Below, in pieces: positions 8,548 through 18,163 of a stretch of DNA of 64,000 nt; within the stretch, counting starts at the first letter, position 1, and each line of letters begins with the position of its first letter. Location: the NCBI RefSeq assembly GCF_001637325.1, contig NZ_LRXL01000026.1, forward strand, positions 496,001 to 560,000, in the 5' to 3' direction. The notes beneath the pieces are model-generated. The model searched no databases. It was given only the letters and a program-made list of their open reading frames with translations, and was not told the origin of the DNA. A program made the translations under genes and the position numbers. The stretch is from Cochleicola gelatinilyticus. Lineage in GTDB: Bacteria > Bacteroidota > Bacteroidia > Flavobacteriales > Flavobacteriaceae.

Positions 8548-9531
8548 ATGAATACGGTATTAGAAAAGAAAATTTTTAGTCTTACTTCTTCTGAAGGATT
8601 TGAAGCATTAGCATTTGAAGTGTTTAACTTTCAATATACACATGTTGCTCCTTATCGCAAGTTCTGTGATCTTCTTAACATAGATGTCGCTTCGGTAAAA
8701 AAATTAGAAGACATTCCATTTATACCGGTACAGTTATTTAAATCGAATGTATTTCTTGCAGCTGGATGTGCTTCAGAAGTTATATTTACAAGTAGTGGCA
8801 CAACCGGAAGCACCCCCAGTTCTCATTACGTGGCATCTCTGGAGGTGTACCGTGAAAGTTTTCAGAAAACGTTTTTAAAATATTATGGTAATTCCGAAGA
8901 ACTAGTCATTCTTGCGTTGCTACCTTCGTACTTAGAACGATCGGGATCTTCATTGGTATATATGGCCGACGTTCTTATTAGAGACACTAAAAATTCTCAC
9001 AGCGGTTTTTACCTCAACGATCTTGATGCACTTGTTGAAAAGCTCGACCTTTTAGAAAGACAGCAAAGTAGAACACTTTTATTAGGTGTATCGTATGCGT
9101 TATTAGATCTTATCGAAAAGAAGCACTTTAAGTTACAGCATACTACGGTTATGGAAACGGGCGGCATGAAGGGGAAGCGAAAAGAAATGATAAAAGAAGA
9201 GTTGCATACCATCTTAAAAGAGGGATTCGGCGTTTCTGAAATTCACAGCGAATACGGCATGACCGAACTACTTTCACAAGGGTACTCACAAGGTCACGGC
9301 ATATTCACCACACCTCCTTGGATGCGACTTTTAACACGCGATCCCGAGGATGCACTTACCTATGTACACGGAAAAACCGGCGGAATTAATGTAATCGATC
9401 TGGCAAATCTATATTCCTGTTCATTTATCGCTACCCAAGATCTTGGAAAAATACACGAGAATGGCTCTTTCGAGATTTTAGGACGATTTGACGACAGTGA
9501 TATTAGAGGATGTAATTTAATGGTCCTCTAA
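8548..9531 (+). CDS. LuxE-like acyl-protein synthetase / acyl-activating protein
   Basis: 327 residues of the LuxE family, related to adenylate-forming enzymes. The nucleotide/acyl motif FTSSGTTGSTPSSHY lies near residue 85, followed by LLPSYLERSGSSLVYM, METGGMKGKRKEM and SEYGMTELLSQGY. LuxE itself activates fatty acids for the luciferase aldehyde cycle, but no lux gene is near, and flavobacterial homologues usually stand alone or near sugar or siderophore genes. A -7 element TATTTTTG (8523-8530) precedes the start. Substrate unknown. Confidence 0.82.
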   Translation: MNTVLEKKIFSLTSSEGFEALAFEVFNFQYTHVAPYRKFCDLLNIDVASVKKLEDIPFIPVQLFKSNVFLAAGCASEVIFTSSGTTGSTPSSHYVASLEVYRESFQKTFLKYYGNSEELVILALLPSYLERSGSSLVYMADVLIRDTKNSHSGFYLNDLDALVEKLDLLERQQSRTLLLGVSYALLDLIEKKHFKLQHTTVMETGGMKGKRKEMIKEELHTILKEGFGVSEIHSEYGMTELLSQGYSQGHGIFTTPPWMRLLTRDPEDALTYVHGKTGGINVIDLANLYSCSFIATQDLGKIHENGSFEILGRFDDSDIRGCNLMVL

Positions 9532-9643
9532 TCTTTAAAGATTTAAATAAGAGTTTTTCTATTGGGCAAATTTCACCCCAAACTACAGGTTATTAAGTAT
9601 TTAATTAAAATAAAGTACTTTAGCTATAACAAATCTAACTCAT

Positions 9644-11116
9644 ATGAAATCCCTACTCACTTTATGTTTTATCGCATTTACGACAACTATTTTATCACAA
9701 GACCTTTCTCAAGGTTATATAGCAAACGACCTAGATCCTCATCCACAACAAGCTATAGGCATCCCTAATTACTTAGAAGCTGTAACAGATCCCTCTTTTC
9801 CTAGCACGCAGATACGCCGTATCTCAGATTTTGAAGGAACCGAAAGGCGGGTTCCTATGTACAGCACGATTCAAGCATGGAATGCAGACGAATCACTCAT
9901 GATCCTCTATGGCAACGGAGAACATTATCTCCATAATGGAACAGATTACACCTTAATTCGCCCTCTAACAGATATAGTTCCAGATGACATCGAAACGATC
10001 TTTTGGCATTTTGAAGACCCTAACATTTTATTCTATTTAGAAAGCGGAACCAAAGATTTTATTCAATATAATGTAAACAATCAAGCTAAAACCATTCTTA
10101 CAAATCTTATAACAATTTCTGGTTGCGAAACCTCAGTATCTATAGGTAACGATGTACAAATGATGTCATGGGATTCAGACATCTTTAGTTTTCGATGTGG
10201 AAATGAAGCAGCATACTATTATCGAATATCAACACAAACACTCACATCTTTTGTTATCGATGATATCGCTTTTACAGCACCAATGCCTTTCCCAAGTGGA
10301 AATTTATTTTACCATCAAGGGATCGTCTATAATTCTAACGGACAGCCAGTAAACACTTTAAACATTAACAATACTGGAGAACATTCATGCCTCGGACGAC
10401 TATCTAATGGTGATGATGCTCTTTTTGCAATTGCTTTTGAAGAAGGCCCAGAAGGTGGTTGCCAAGGGACCATCGTGGCATATAATGCAGTCACTGGAGC
10501 GTGCTTTTCTATTACACCTACCCAAGACTATGGCTATCCGCAATCTGGCACACACATATCTTCACTGGCTCATAAAAATAATGAAGGGGGATGGATCGCT
10601 GCATCTATGATTGGGTACGATAGAGACGGACAAGATTTGTTAGATCAAGAGATTTTAATTGCAAAAGTAAACGGCGGCAATGCAGATGTGTATCGCGTAG
10701 GCCATCATCGATCTGACGAGGACGAATATGACTATTTTGGTGAACCTCATGTCACTATAAGCCCAACTGGAACGCGGTTACTATTTGGTTCTGACTGGAG
10801 TGGTGAAGATGACGGAGTTTCATTGAATGCCTATGTCGCTGAACTTGCTGCCTACCAAATCGACTTGTCAATACATGAAGCTGAAATTATAGATACGGTC
10901 AAGATATACCCCAATCCTACTAACGATTTTTTAAACATTACTGCAAATATCCTATTAAGCACCTACACAATACACTCAATTTCAGGAAAGATTATAAAGC
11001 AAGGCTCTATTAACACACAACAAAAAATCAATGTTTCTAAACTTGCTCAAGGAGTCTACTTTATTACAATTGTTACTGAAAAAAGTATTCGTGCCAAAAA
11101 GTTTGTTAAAATTTAA
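9644..11116 (+). CDS. T9SS type A sorting-domain secreted protein, beta-propeller-like
   Basis: 490 residues. The signal peptide (MKSLLTLCFIAFTTTILSQ) leads to a beta-rich body with repeated aromatic/glycine strands suggestive of a propeller (for example FGEPHVTISPTGTRLLFGSDWSG). The C-terminus is a classic type IX secretion sorting domain: VKIYPNPTNDFLNI, then IHSISGKIIKQG and LAQGVYFITIV, ending in KKFVKI. It is predicted to be exported across the outer membrane and surface-anchored or released. No catalytic motif recognised. Confidence 0.88.
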   Translation: MKSLLTLCFIAFTTTILSQDLSQGYIANDLDPHPQQAIGIPNYLEAVTDPSFPSTQIRRISDFEGTERRVPMYSTIQAWNADESLMILYGNGEHYLHNGTDYTLIRPLTDIVPDDIETIFWHFEDPNILFYLESGTKDFIQYNVNNQAKTILTNLITISGCETSVSIGNDVQMMSWDSDIFSFRCGNEAAYYYRISTQTLTSFVIDDIAFTAPMPFPSGNLFYHQGIVYNSNGQPVNTLNINNTGEHSCLGRLSNGDDALFAIAFEEGPEGGCQGTIVAYNAVTGACFSITPTQDYGYPQSGTHISSLAHKNNEGGWIAASMIGYDRDGQDLLDQEILIAKVNGGNADVYRVGHHRSDEDEYDYFGEPHVTISPTGTRLLFGSDWSGEDDGVSLNAYVAELAAYQIDLSIHEAEIIDTVKIYPNPTNDFLNITANILLSTYTIHSISGKIIKQGSINTQQKINVSKLAQGVYFITIVTEKSIRAKKFVKI

Positions 11117-11207
11117 AGGAGCTGTAAGTACCTTTATAAAAAACCGACTTAATTATTGTTATGAAAAAGAAATTCTTTTCATAGTTGGTTGGTTAGTTAA
11201 TTAAGAG

Positions 11208-11242
11208 ATTCCCCGTCACCCCTCGGTTTCGGGGAATTTTTT
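11208..11242 (+). terminator. Rho-independent terminator
   Basis: Stem ATTCCCCG/CGGGGAAT (11208-11215 and 11230-11237) with a 14-base loop, followed by T-rich sequence. It lies between the convergent secreted-protein gene and tyrS, so it may serve the plus-strand gene and possibly both. Confidence 0.85.
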
Positions 11243-11254
11243 GTTTCCAAAAAT

Positions 11255-12553
11255 TTATATTGCTTTAATAATAAAGTAATTCTTTTTCCCTCTTTGCAAT
11301 AAAACAAATCGTCCGTTAATAAGGTCGTTCGAAGTAATTGAATATCCCTCTGAAACTTTTTCCCGATTTACAGAAATGGAATTTTCTTTCAAGGCCCGTC
11401 GTGCTTCACCATTCGACTTTAAAAACCCTGTTTTCTCAGCAAGGGCACCAATAATATCTAGTCCGTTTTCAATTTCTTTTTCTGAAACTTCAGCTTGTGG
11501 TACACCTTCAAAAATATCTAAGAACGTTTTTTCATTTAACGCCTTTAGATCTTCCGAAGAAGACTTTCCGAAGAGAATTTCTGAAGCTTTTACTGCATTT
11601 TCATATTCTTCTTCACTATGTACGGTCGTAGTAACTTCCTGTGCAAGTCGTTTTTGAAGCAGTCGCATATGAGGAGCTTCTTTGTGCGCAGTCGCCAAAT
11701 TTTCAATGGTATCTTTATCTAAAAAAGTAAATATTTTAATGTATTTCTCGGCATCTTCATCACTGGTATTGAGCCAGTACTGGTAGAATTTATACGGAGA
11801 GGTACGATTTGCATCTAGCCACACGTTTCCTCCCTCACTTTTCCCAAATTTACTTCCGTCACTCTTTGTAATTAACGGACACGTTAAGGCATATCCTTTA
11901 CCTCCAGCAATGCGGCGTACTAATTCGGTTCCGGTGGTAATATTCCCCCACTGGTCGCTTCCGCCCATCTGCAAGGTCACGTCTTTTTCTTTGTATAAAT
12001 GCAGAAAATCGTAGCCCTGTACCATTTGGTAGGTGAACTCTGTAAACGACATACCATCGGCACCATCTCCAGTAAGCCTACTTTTCACCGAATCTTTCGC
12101 CATCATATAATTTACTGTAATGTGTTTTCCAACATCCCGAATAAAGTCGAGAAAAGAAAATTCTTTCATCCAATCGTAATTATTTACCAGTTCGGCTTGG
12201 TTGGCAGCACCCGATGAGAAATCTAAAAATTGTGATAATTGTCCGCGCACGCATTCTTGATTGTGACGCAGCGTTTTTTCATCAAGTAAATTTCGCTCGC
12301 TGGATTTTCCAGAAGGATCCCCGATCATTCCTGTAGCACCACCTACTAAAGCAATTGGTTTATGGCCACAGCGCTGATAAAATGACAAGATCATAATAGG
12401 GACTAAATTTCCAATATGAAGAGAATCTGCCGTAGGATCGAAACCAATGTATGCCGTTCGCATTTGCTCCATTAAGTGTGTTTCGGTCTCGGGCATGACA
12501 TCGTGGACCATTCCTCTCCATTGTAGTTCTTCAACGAAATTCTTTAGTTGCAT
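11255..12553 (-). CDS. tyrS: Tyrosyl-tRNA synthetase
   Basis: 432 residues from ATG ([14 protein letters not shown]); an upstream in-frame ATG would add 14 non-conserved residues and place the start upstream of the likely promoter. The class I signatures are [10 protein letters not shown] (HIGH-like) and [11 protein letters not shown] (KMSKS-like), with the tyrosine pocket around [11 protein letters not shown] and YDFLHLY. The C-terminal part (from about 365) is an S4-like RNA-binding domain with [13 protein letters not shown]. Confidence 0.97.
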   Translation of the reverse strand: MQLKNFVEELQWRGMVHDVMPETETHLMEQMRTAYIGFDPTADSLHIGNLVPIMILSFYQRCGHKPIALVGGATGMIGDPSGKSSERNLLDEKTLRHNQECVRGQLSQFLDFSSGAANQAELVNNYDWMKEFSFLDFIRDVGKHITVNYMMAKDSVKSRLTGDGADGMSFTEFTYQMVQGYDFLHLYKEKDVTLQMGGSDQWGNITTGTELVRRIAGGKGYALTCPLITKSDGSKFGKSEGGNVWLDANRTSPYKFYQYWLNTSDEDAEKYIKIFTFLDKDTIENLATAHKEAPHMRLLQKRLAQEVTTTVHSEEEYENAVKASEILFGKSSSEDLKALNEKTFLDIFEGVPQAEVSEKEIENGLDIIGALAEKTGFLKSNGEARRALKENSISVNREKVSEGYSITSNDLINGRFVLLQRGKKNYFIIKAI

Positions 12554-12568
12554 TTTTCTAATTTTCAG

Positions 12569-12576
12569 CAAAGATA
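12569..12576 (-). promoter_or_regulatory. -7 promoter element TATCTTTG for tyrS
   Basis: On the minus strand TATCTTTG lies 15 bases upstream of the chosen tyrS start. This matches the Bacteroidota -7 consensus and argues against the longer N-terminus. The -33 element is not evident. Confidence 0.5.
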
Positions 12577-12603
12577 GTGGGATGCAGTTGAACATAAAAG
12601 TCT

Positions 12604-12611
12604 TATTTTTG
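12604..12611 (+). promoter_or_regulatory. -7 promoter element TATTTTTG for the SDR gene
   Basis: TAnnTTTG match ending 5 bases before the ATG of the epimerase-like gene, predicting a leaderless or near-leaderless mRNA. Confidence 0.45.
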
Positions 12612-12616
12612 GATTT

Positions 12617-13621
12617 ATGGTTTTAGTAACAGGAGGTACAGGATTGGTTGGTTCGCATTTGTTGTATTTTTTACTGAAAGAGCATCAAAATGTGCGTGCT
12701 ACTCACCGAAGCACAAGTGATATCAATGCGGTCAAGAAAATATTTTCGTACTACGGAAAGGAATCTAACGCACTCTTCGAACGAATTAACTGGGTAGAAG
12801 CAGACATTATCGACATCCCTGCACTAACGGAAGCTTTTAAAGGGATTACTCACGTGTATCACGCTGCTGCCTACATTAGCTTCGATCCAAAACATTACCA
12901 TAAATTAAAAAAAGCAAATGTTGAAGGGACTGCAAATGTGGTGAATCTTTGTCTTTCTAATTCGATCGAGAAGCTTTGTTATGTGAGCTCGGTAGCGACC
13001 TTGGGAAGCACCCTAGACAATACTTTAATCACCGAAGAAACCCATTGGAATCCTGCTGGAGAAAATAGTGTTTATGCCATCACAAAATACGATGCTGAGA
13101 TGGAAGTATGGCGCGGCATGCAAGAAGGATTGAATGCTGTAATTGTAAACCCGGGGATTATTTTTGGAGAAGGATTCTGGAACAGTGGCAGCGGAGTAAT
13201 CTTAAAAATGATTGCCAAAGAACTTCCCTTTTACACTAGCGGAGGAATGGGATTTGTGGATGTTCGCGATGTTGTTTCTGTACTCATTCAACTTATGAAC
13301 AGCACTATTGCCGAAGAACGATTTATCCTTGTTGGTGAAAATTTACATTATAAAGAGCTTCTTTCAGAAATAGCTACCCTTCAAAATAAAAAAATTCCAA
13401 AAAAGAGAATAGCACAATGGAAACTCATGCTTTTTTGTAATTTGGATTGGGCTTGGTCGGCGTTATTTGGAGGAAAGCGTAAGTTATTAAAAGCCACCGT
13501 ACGTTCTATGTATACCGTTTCTTTTTACGATGCTACGAAGGTAAAAGAAACGCTAGCTTTTTCATTTACGCCATATCAACAGACATTGCAACGGGTTAAT
13601 AAAGCATTTCTAGAAAAATAA
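12617..13621 (+). CDS. Extended SDR: NAD-dependent epimerase/dehydratase-like oxidoreductase
   Basis: 334 residues. The Rossmann motif TGGTGLVG lies at residues 5-12, then VYHAAAYIS, the catalytic-type YAITKYDAE (YxxxK) and [10 protein letters not shown]. This matches extended short-chain dehydrogenases of the 3-beta-HSD/dihydroflavonol-reductase-like group. Substrate unknown. Divergent from tyrS with 63 bp between the start codons; its 3' end nearly abuts the convergent DUF4296 gene. Confidence 0.88.
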   Translation: MVLVTGGTGLVGSHLLYFLLKEHQNVRATHRSTSDINAVKKIFSYYGKESNALFERINWVEADIIDIPALTEAFKGITHVYHAAAYISFDPKHYHKLKKANVEGTANVVNLCLSNSIEKLCYVSSVATLGSTLDNTLITEETHWNPAGENSVYAITKYDAEMEVWRGMQEGLNAVIVNPGIIFGEGFWNSGSGVILKMIAKELPFYTSGGMGFVDVRDVVSVLIQLMNSTIAEERFILVGENLHYKELLSEIATLQNKKIPKKRIAQWKLMLFCNLDWAWSALFGGKRKLLKATVRSMYTVSFYDATKVKETLAFSFTPYQQTLQRVNKAFLEK

Positions 13622-13623
13622 TA

Positions 13624-14127
13624 CTATTGTGAAATTTCAGGTTCGATGAGCTGCGTACTTCGGCGCATGCTATCAACTAATTTTTGTCGTTCATCTACGG
13701 CATCTTCATCATCAATTATGGTATCGTACGTTTTTCCCGCAATACTATCTTGTTTACGTTCTTCTCTACGTTGCTCTTTTATTAATTCATCAATACTGTC
13801 TGCATTATTTTGCATGACCAACAGTCGTTCCTTAACCTCCTCTAACATATCATTGTATTCATTAAGGTCTGCTGTATAAAAAGAATGGCTTTTCGCAAAT
13901 TGAACGCTATCTATTTGAAACATCGTATAAATAAGACTGTCTAACTGCACGCCTTTATTTCGAATAAGTCGAAGATCATAGCTTCGTGCTGCACTTATAA
14001 GATATGCCTCTGTTAACACATCGACCATTTTAGGTTTCGCAATAAGATCATCTGGCTTTTGGGGTCTCTTAACATCTTGACACCCTGAAAACATTACAAT
14101 AATAACTAAAGCGATAAGCGTTCTCAT
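13624..14127 (-). CDS. DUF4296 lipoprotein
   Basis: 167 residues. Short hydrophobic leader with lipobox FSGC (Cys16), so predicted lipoprotein. The conserved block KPKMVDVLTEAYLISAARSYD and a following helical, charged region (VKERLLVMQNN..EQRREERKQD) fit the DUF4296 family, frequent beside pyrC in Flavobacteriaceae. Its start overlaps the dihydroorotase stop by 4 bp (ATGA). Function unknown. Confidence 0.85.
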   Translation of the reverse strand: MRTLIALVIIVMFSGCQDVKRPQKPDDLIAKPKMVDVLTEAYLISAARSYDLRLIRNKGVQLDSLIYTMFQIDSVQFAKSHSFYTADLNEYNDMLEEVKERLLVMQNNADSIDELIKEQRREERKQDSIAGKTYDTIIDDEDAVDERQKLVDSMRRSTQLIEPEISQ

Positions 14128-15467
14128 GATCGGTTAAATTGGAGGCGTTCAGGTTTTGGCTTATTAGGGAACTTTAAATTTTCATAAACGAGTACTCCAT
14201 TTACGATGGTATGCGTTACTCTAGATTTAAAGGTAGTCCCTTCGAAAGGAGACCATCCACATTTGTAAAGAATATTCTCTTTATTCACCGTCCATGGTGC
14301 ATTAGGATCCACAAGCACTAAATCTGCTTTATATCCTTTTCGAATGTATCCACGATCTTTAATTTGAAAAAGGATCGCCGGATTATGCGCTATTTTTTCT
14401 ACAAGTTTTTCTACAGTAATTTTTCCTCGTAAATGCATTTCGAACAAGGCTACTAAGGCATGTTGCACTAAAGGGCCTCCTGAAGGGGCTTTTGTATACA
14501 CATTGGTTTTTTCTTCGAGAGTATGCGGCGCGTGGTCTGTAGCAATTACATCAATGCGATCGTCTAATAAAGCTTTCCACAATCCGTCTCTATCCTGTTC
14601 GGTTTTTACTGCAGGGTTCCATTTAATCTTGGTACCTTTAATTGCATAATCTGCTTCAGAAAACCATAAGTGATGTACACATACTTCTGCGGTAATTTTC
14701 TTTTCAGAAAGTGGAATTTTATTACTAAATAGATGTGTTTCTTTTTCAGTAGAAAGATGAAAAACATGCAATCGTGCTCCTGTCTTTTTTGCTAGCTCGA
14801 TGGCTCTTGACGAAGATAAATAACATGCTTCCTCGCTTCGAATCTTTGGATGCATTTCGACTGGAATATCTTCTCCATATTCGGCCAGATATGTTTCCAT
14901 ATTTGCTTTTATAGTTGCTTCATCTTCGCAATGTGCAGAGATTAACAACTTGGTAGAACTAAAGATTTTTTCCAAAACCGTTGCATCGTCCACAAGCATG
15001 TTTCCAGTAGAAGAACCTAAAAACAGTTTAAGTCCAGCTACTTTATTCTCGTCTACTTTTAAAATTTCTTCTAAATTATCGTTGGTTCCTCCAAACATAA
15101 AGGAGTAGTTCACCCAAGAATCTTCTTTTGCAGTGGCAAATTTTTCTTCTAAAAGTGTAATTGTCGTTGCTTGTGGCACCGTATTGGGCATTTCAATAAA
15201 AGAAGTAATTCCTCCTGCGGCTGCGGCTTTCGATTCTGTCGCAATGTTGGCTTTATGAGTTAATCCTGGTTCTCTAAAATGAACCTGATCATCGATCATT
15301 CCTGGAATTAAATACTGTCCGTCGGCATCGATAATTTTCGTGTCTGAAGATTTTGCACTTATAGACGTATCGATTTGAGTGATTCGATCCCCTTCAATAA
15401 GAACATCACCTTGCATGGTGCGTCCTTCATTAACAATTGTTGCATTTTTTATAAGAATGGTACTCAT
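14124..15467 (-). CDS. pyrC: Dihydroorotase-family amidohydrolase
   Basis: 447 residues of the cyclic amidohydrolase superfamily. Visible metal and catalytic sites: H63 in DDQVHFREPG, K147 in GLKLFLGSSTG (candidate carbamylated lysine), H179 in SAHCED, H237 in HVFHLS and D311 in IATDHAPHT. The first His of the usual HxH pair is Gln61. Dihydroorotase makes dihydroorotate for pyrimidine synthesis. It overlaps the mannose-synthase stop (TAATG) and the DUF4296 start. No second dihydroorotase is in the window, so whether this one is active is an open point. Confidence 0.85.
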   Translation of the reverse strand: MSTILIKNATIVNEGRTMQGDVLIEGDRITQIDTSISAKSSDTKIIDADGQYLIPGMIDDQVHFREPGLTHKANIATESKAAAAGGITSFIEMPNTVPQATTITLLEEKFATAKEDSWVNYSFMFGGTNDNLEEILKVDENKVAGLKLFLGSSTGNMLVDDATVLEKIFSSTKLLISAHCEDEATIKANMETYLAEYGEDIPVEMHPKIRSEEACYLSSSRAIELAKKTGARLHVFHLSTEKETHLFSNKIPLSEKKITAEVCVHHLWFSEADYAIKGTKIKWNPAVKTEQDRDGLWKALLDDRIDVIATDHAPHTLEEKTNVYTKAPSGGPLVQHALVALFEMHLRGKITVEKLVEKIAHNPAILFQIKDRGYIRKGYKADLVLVDPNAPWTVNKENILYKCGWSPFEGTTFKSRVTHTIVNGVLVYENLKFPNKPKPERLQFNRS

Positions 15468-16198
15468 TAGATCTCGTATCTGGTAAATAGACTTTTAAAT
15501 TTCATTTTAATCACTCCGAAGATTGCTTCAGAAATAATTCCCGTATGCATTTTAGATTCTCCTTTGGTTCGATCGGTAAATATTACAGGAACTTCTTTAA
15601 TTTTAAATTTATTAAGATGGGTTTTAAATTTCATTTCGATCTGAAACGCATATCCCACAAATTGTATTTTACTAAGGTCAATTTTTTCTAACACAATTCT
15701 TCGATAACAAATAAATCCCGCAGTGGTATCATGAATATCCATTCCTGTAATTAAACGAACATATTTAGAAGCTCCCCATGACATAAGAACTCTACTCATA
15801 GGCCAATTTACTACATTCACACCTTTTACATAGCGAGAGCCTATTGCCATATCGTATCCATCACGATTACACGCATTATACAACCGAATAAGATCGTTTG
15901 GGTTGTGAGAATAATCTGCATCCATTTCGAAAATAAATCCATATTCTCGCTCTAACGCCCATTGAAATCCTGCAATGTATGCCGTCCCTAGACCCATCTT
16001 TCCTTTTCTTGAAAGCAAGTGTAGTTTCCCAGAATACGCTTCCATGAGCGATGCGACTTCGGCAGCAGTTCCATCTGGCGAATTGTCATCTACAACTAGA
16101 ATATCAAAATCACGTTGTAGGGCAAAAATATTTCTCACCAAACGCGTAATGTTCTCAATTTCATTGTATGTAGGTATTACGACTAACCCCTTGGACAT
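15467..16198 (-). CDS. Polyprenol monophosphomannose synthase-like GT2
   Basis: 243 residues from the ATG giving MSKGLVVIPTYNE, which has AGGGG just before it; an upstream ATG adds 13 basic residues. GT2 fold motifs are VVIPTYNEIENI, DILVVDDNSPDGT, KMGLGTAYIAGF and EMDADYSHNP (DxD), then DTTAGFICYRR and RTKGESKMH. These match Dpm1-type enzymes that load mannose (or a similar sugar) onto polyprenyl phosphate at the membrane. No C-terminal membrane domain is present. First gene of an operon with pyrC and DUF4296. Confidence 0.9.
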   Translation of the reverse strand: MSKGLVVIPTYNEIENITRLVRNIFALQRDFDILVVDDNSPDGTAAEVASLMEAYSGKLHLLSRKGKMGLGTAYIAGFQWALEREYGFIFEMDADYSHNPNDLIRLYNACNRDGYDMAIGSRYVKGVNVVNWPMSRVLMSWGASKYVRLITGMDIHDTTAGFICYRRIVLEKIDLSKIQFVGYAFQIEMKFKTHLNKFKIKEVPVIFTDRTKGESKMHTGIISEAIFGVIKMKFKSLFTRYEI

Positions 16199-16348
16199 TC
16201 CCCTGCGTTTTAGGGCAAATGTACCTTTTTTACTCATATATTTCTTGTGAAAAAAAGCATTTTAGAAAGGTTTTAACAAAAGATTTTTTTCAGCCGCTAA
16301 TGCCAAGTACTACCAAAGAAGTTAGTTTTAGTTGGGGTATTTTTGCTG

Positions 16349-16356
16349 TACCTTTG
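16349..16356 (+). promoter_or_regulatory. -7 promoter element TACCTTTG for DUF4271
   Basis: TAnnTTTG match 64 bases upstream of the DUF4271 start in the divergent gap with the mannose-synthase gene. The -33 box is poor. Confidence 0.45.
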
Positions 16357-16420
16357 TACAGAAATTAATAAATCTTCCACAAGTTAGATAGCTTTTAAGT
16401 AGATATATACAAATAATTTA

Positions 16421-17077
16421 ATGGTGCAGTATTTAGAACGTTCTGTAATTTCAACCGATTGGATCACATTAGTAATAATGGGATGCATTTTATTACTTGC
16501 CTTTACTAAATATGCGTATCCTAAACGATTTCAAGAATTTATTCAACTACCAATTACTAATAAATATTTTCTAATTCACGGAAAGAACGACCGAATAGAA
16601 CATCCATTTAATTTGCTTTTATTTGTATTTCAAGTACTGTCTTTTTCACTTCTTATTTATCTTTTAATTAAAACTTACGATTCTACAATCGCACTTAAAA
16701 ACAAGTGGTTGTATGTTCAGATTGTGACAGTTTATTCTGTTTTTATTGGAGTAAAATTTTCAATAGAAAAGATTGTGGGATCTATCTTTTCTATCGACTC
16801 TCTTGTAAACCAATATTTGTATCAAAAACTAAGTTATAGAAACTTATTAGCCATTTTAGTGCTTATAATAAATTCAATTTTCCTGTATACACTAGCTCCT
16901 TCATTACATTTATTACTAGGTTTTGTCGGTATACTCATAGTGTTTAACGGTATTGCGCTGTTTTACAGCTACAAAACAAATGGAAATTTAATTTTCAGCC
17001 ATTTCTTTTATTTTATTTTGTATCTTTGCGCACTTGAAATTTCACCCTATATTATAGTGTATAAAACGATTACGTAG
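16421..17077 (+). CDS. DUF4271 membrane protein
   Basis: 218 residues with about six transmembrane helices (first WITLVIMGCILLLAF at 15-29). The segment AYPKRFQEFIQLPITNKYF and the hydrophobic pattern match the DUF4271 family, which in Flavobacteria usually precedes the uroporphyrinogen-III-synthase-like gene, as here (29-bp gap). No functional residue is recognisable. Confidence 0.82.
   Translation: MVQYLERSVISTDWITLVIMGCILLLAFTKYAYPKRFQEFIQLPITNKYFLIHGKNDRIEHPFNLLLFVFQVLSFSLLIYLLIKTYDSTIALKNKWLYVQIVTVYSVFIGVKFSIEKIVGSIFSIDSLVNQYLYQKLSYRNLLAILVLIINSIFLYTLAPSLHLLLGFVGILIVFNGIALFYSYKTNGNLIFSHFFYFILYLCALEISPYIIVYKTIT
17021..17028 (+). promoter_or_regulatory. Internal -7 element TATCTTTG
   Basis: A strong TATCTTTGCG match inside the 3' end of the DUF4271 gene, 78 bases before the hemD-like start. 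It could give that gene its own promoter; the -33 box is weak. Confidence 0.4.
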
Positions 17078-17106
17078 GGCTTTACATTTTAAAAAATTGC
17101 ATCTTT

Positions 17107-17853
17107 ATGAAAGTGAAAACTATTTTGGTATCGCAACCAGAACCCAAAGTTGAAAATTCTCCTTATTTCGATCTTATAGAACGGCAAAAGGTAAAAATAG
17201 ACTTCGTTCCTTTTATTCATGTTGAAGGAGTTTCAGGAAAAGAGGTGCGAGCACAAAAAGTGGACTTAAAAGATTATACCGCAATTATCCTTACTAGTAG
17301 AAACTCTGTAGATCATTTCTTTAGAATTGCTGAAGAATTACGATTTAAAGTTCCAGATAGTATGAAGTATTTTTGCCAGAGTGAAGCGGTAGCATATTAC
17401 CTTCAAAAATATGTTGTGTATCGTAAGCGAAAGATTTATGTTGGTAAAAGAACATTTACAGAACTTTCTCCACTTATTAAAAAATACAAGAACGAAAACT
17501 TTTTACTTCCTTCTTCAGACAAATTAAAGCCAGAAGTTCCTACCGTACTTGACGATCTTAAAGTAAAATGGACACAGTCTATATTTTACAAAACCGTTGT
17601 AAGTGATCTTAGTGATCTACGAAATGTGTATTACGATATTTTAGTATTTTTTAGTCCTAGTGGGATTGTTTCACTTCTTGAAAATTTCCCAGATTTTAAG
17701 CAAAACGACACTCGTATTGCAGTTTTTGGTAACACCACCGTAAAAGCCGCTACAGAAAATGGCCTACGAGTAGACATTCAAGCACCTACTCCCGAAACAC
17801 CTTCTATGACTATGGCGCTAGAAAAGTATATTAAAGAGGTAAATAAAAAATAG
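17107..17853 (+). CDS. hemD: Uroporphyrinogen-III synthase-like protein
   Basis: 248 residues with the two-lobed HemD pattern: an N-terminal lobe opening KTILVSQPEPK, then AIILTSRNSVDHFF, then a C-terminal part with YDILVFFSPSGIVSLLENF, IAVFGNTTVKAATENGL and APTPETPSMTMALEKYI. The enzyme closes the tetrapyrrole ring during heme synthesis. HemD proteins diverge strongly and are identified by pattern, so the call is good but not absolute. Downstream of DUF4271. Confidence 0.85.
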   Translation: MKVKTILVSQPEPKVENSPYFDLIERQKVKIDFVPFIHVEGVSGKEVRAQKVDLKDYTAIILTSRNSVDHFFRIAEELRFKVPDSMKYFCQSEAVAYYLQKYVVYRKRKIYVGKRTFTELSPLIKKYKNENFLLPSSDKLKPEVPTVLDDLKVKWTQSIFYKTVVSDLSDLRNVYYDILVFFSPSGIVSLLENFPDFKQNDTRIAVFGNTTVKAATENGLRVDIQAPTPETPSMTMALEKYIKEVNKK

Positions 17854-17880
17854 ACATTAATATTATAAAAAAACTAAAAG

Positions 17881-17905
17881 CGCGATTCTTAGGAGTCGCG
17901 TTTTT
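17881..17905 (+). terminator. Rho-independent terminator of hemD
   Basis: Stem CGCGATTC/GAGTCGCG (17881-17888, 17893-17900; one G-T pair), loop TTAG, then TTTTT. It starts 28 bases after the hemD stop codon. Confidence 0.9.
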
Positions 17906-17942
17906 AATTTAAAATAGTAATGAACTTGTATAGACCTTTTAA

Positions 17943-18047
17943 GTAGGGCGTTACTATTTTCACTGCGTTACAACAGCCGGGCTTTCCGCTATATCTTTTA
18001 TGGCTGCACACAGCCAAAAAAGGATGCCGCTTCAATCCCTAACGCAT
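17943..18047 (+). repeat. Intergenic structured repeat, copy B
   Basis: Between the convergent hemD and pckA genes. Ends TAGGGCGTTA and ATCCCTAACGC share an inverted GCGTTA. The core is CCGGGCTTTCCGC, followed by a long hairpin ATCTTTTATGGCTG-CACA-CAGCCAAAAAAGGAT (17993-18026). Non-coding, untranslated, function unknown. Confidence 0.65.
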
Positions 18048-18110
18048 GTTTTTCTCTTAATCCACATTCGAGCTGTAAATTTAAAACACTCTAAAGAACC
18101 CCTAAAAGAA

Positions 18111-18142
18111 AAAAGGCTCACCGATATTTCGGCAAGCCTTTT
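18111..18142 (-). terminator. Rho-independent terminator of pckA
   Basis: Arms 18111-18124 and 18129-18142 with loop TATT; AAAAGGCT and CCGA pair perfectly around two mismatches. Read on the minus strand it ends in a run of T. It lies 21 bases past the pckA stop. Confidence 0.85.
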
Positions 18143-18163
18143 ACAATACATTATTCTTATGCG

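Noticed and set aside
11161-11184. Mini-ORF MKKKFFS ahead of the terminator at 11.2 kb
   Set aside because: Only seven codons, downstream of the gene it would follow; no attenuator logic visible.
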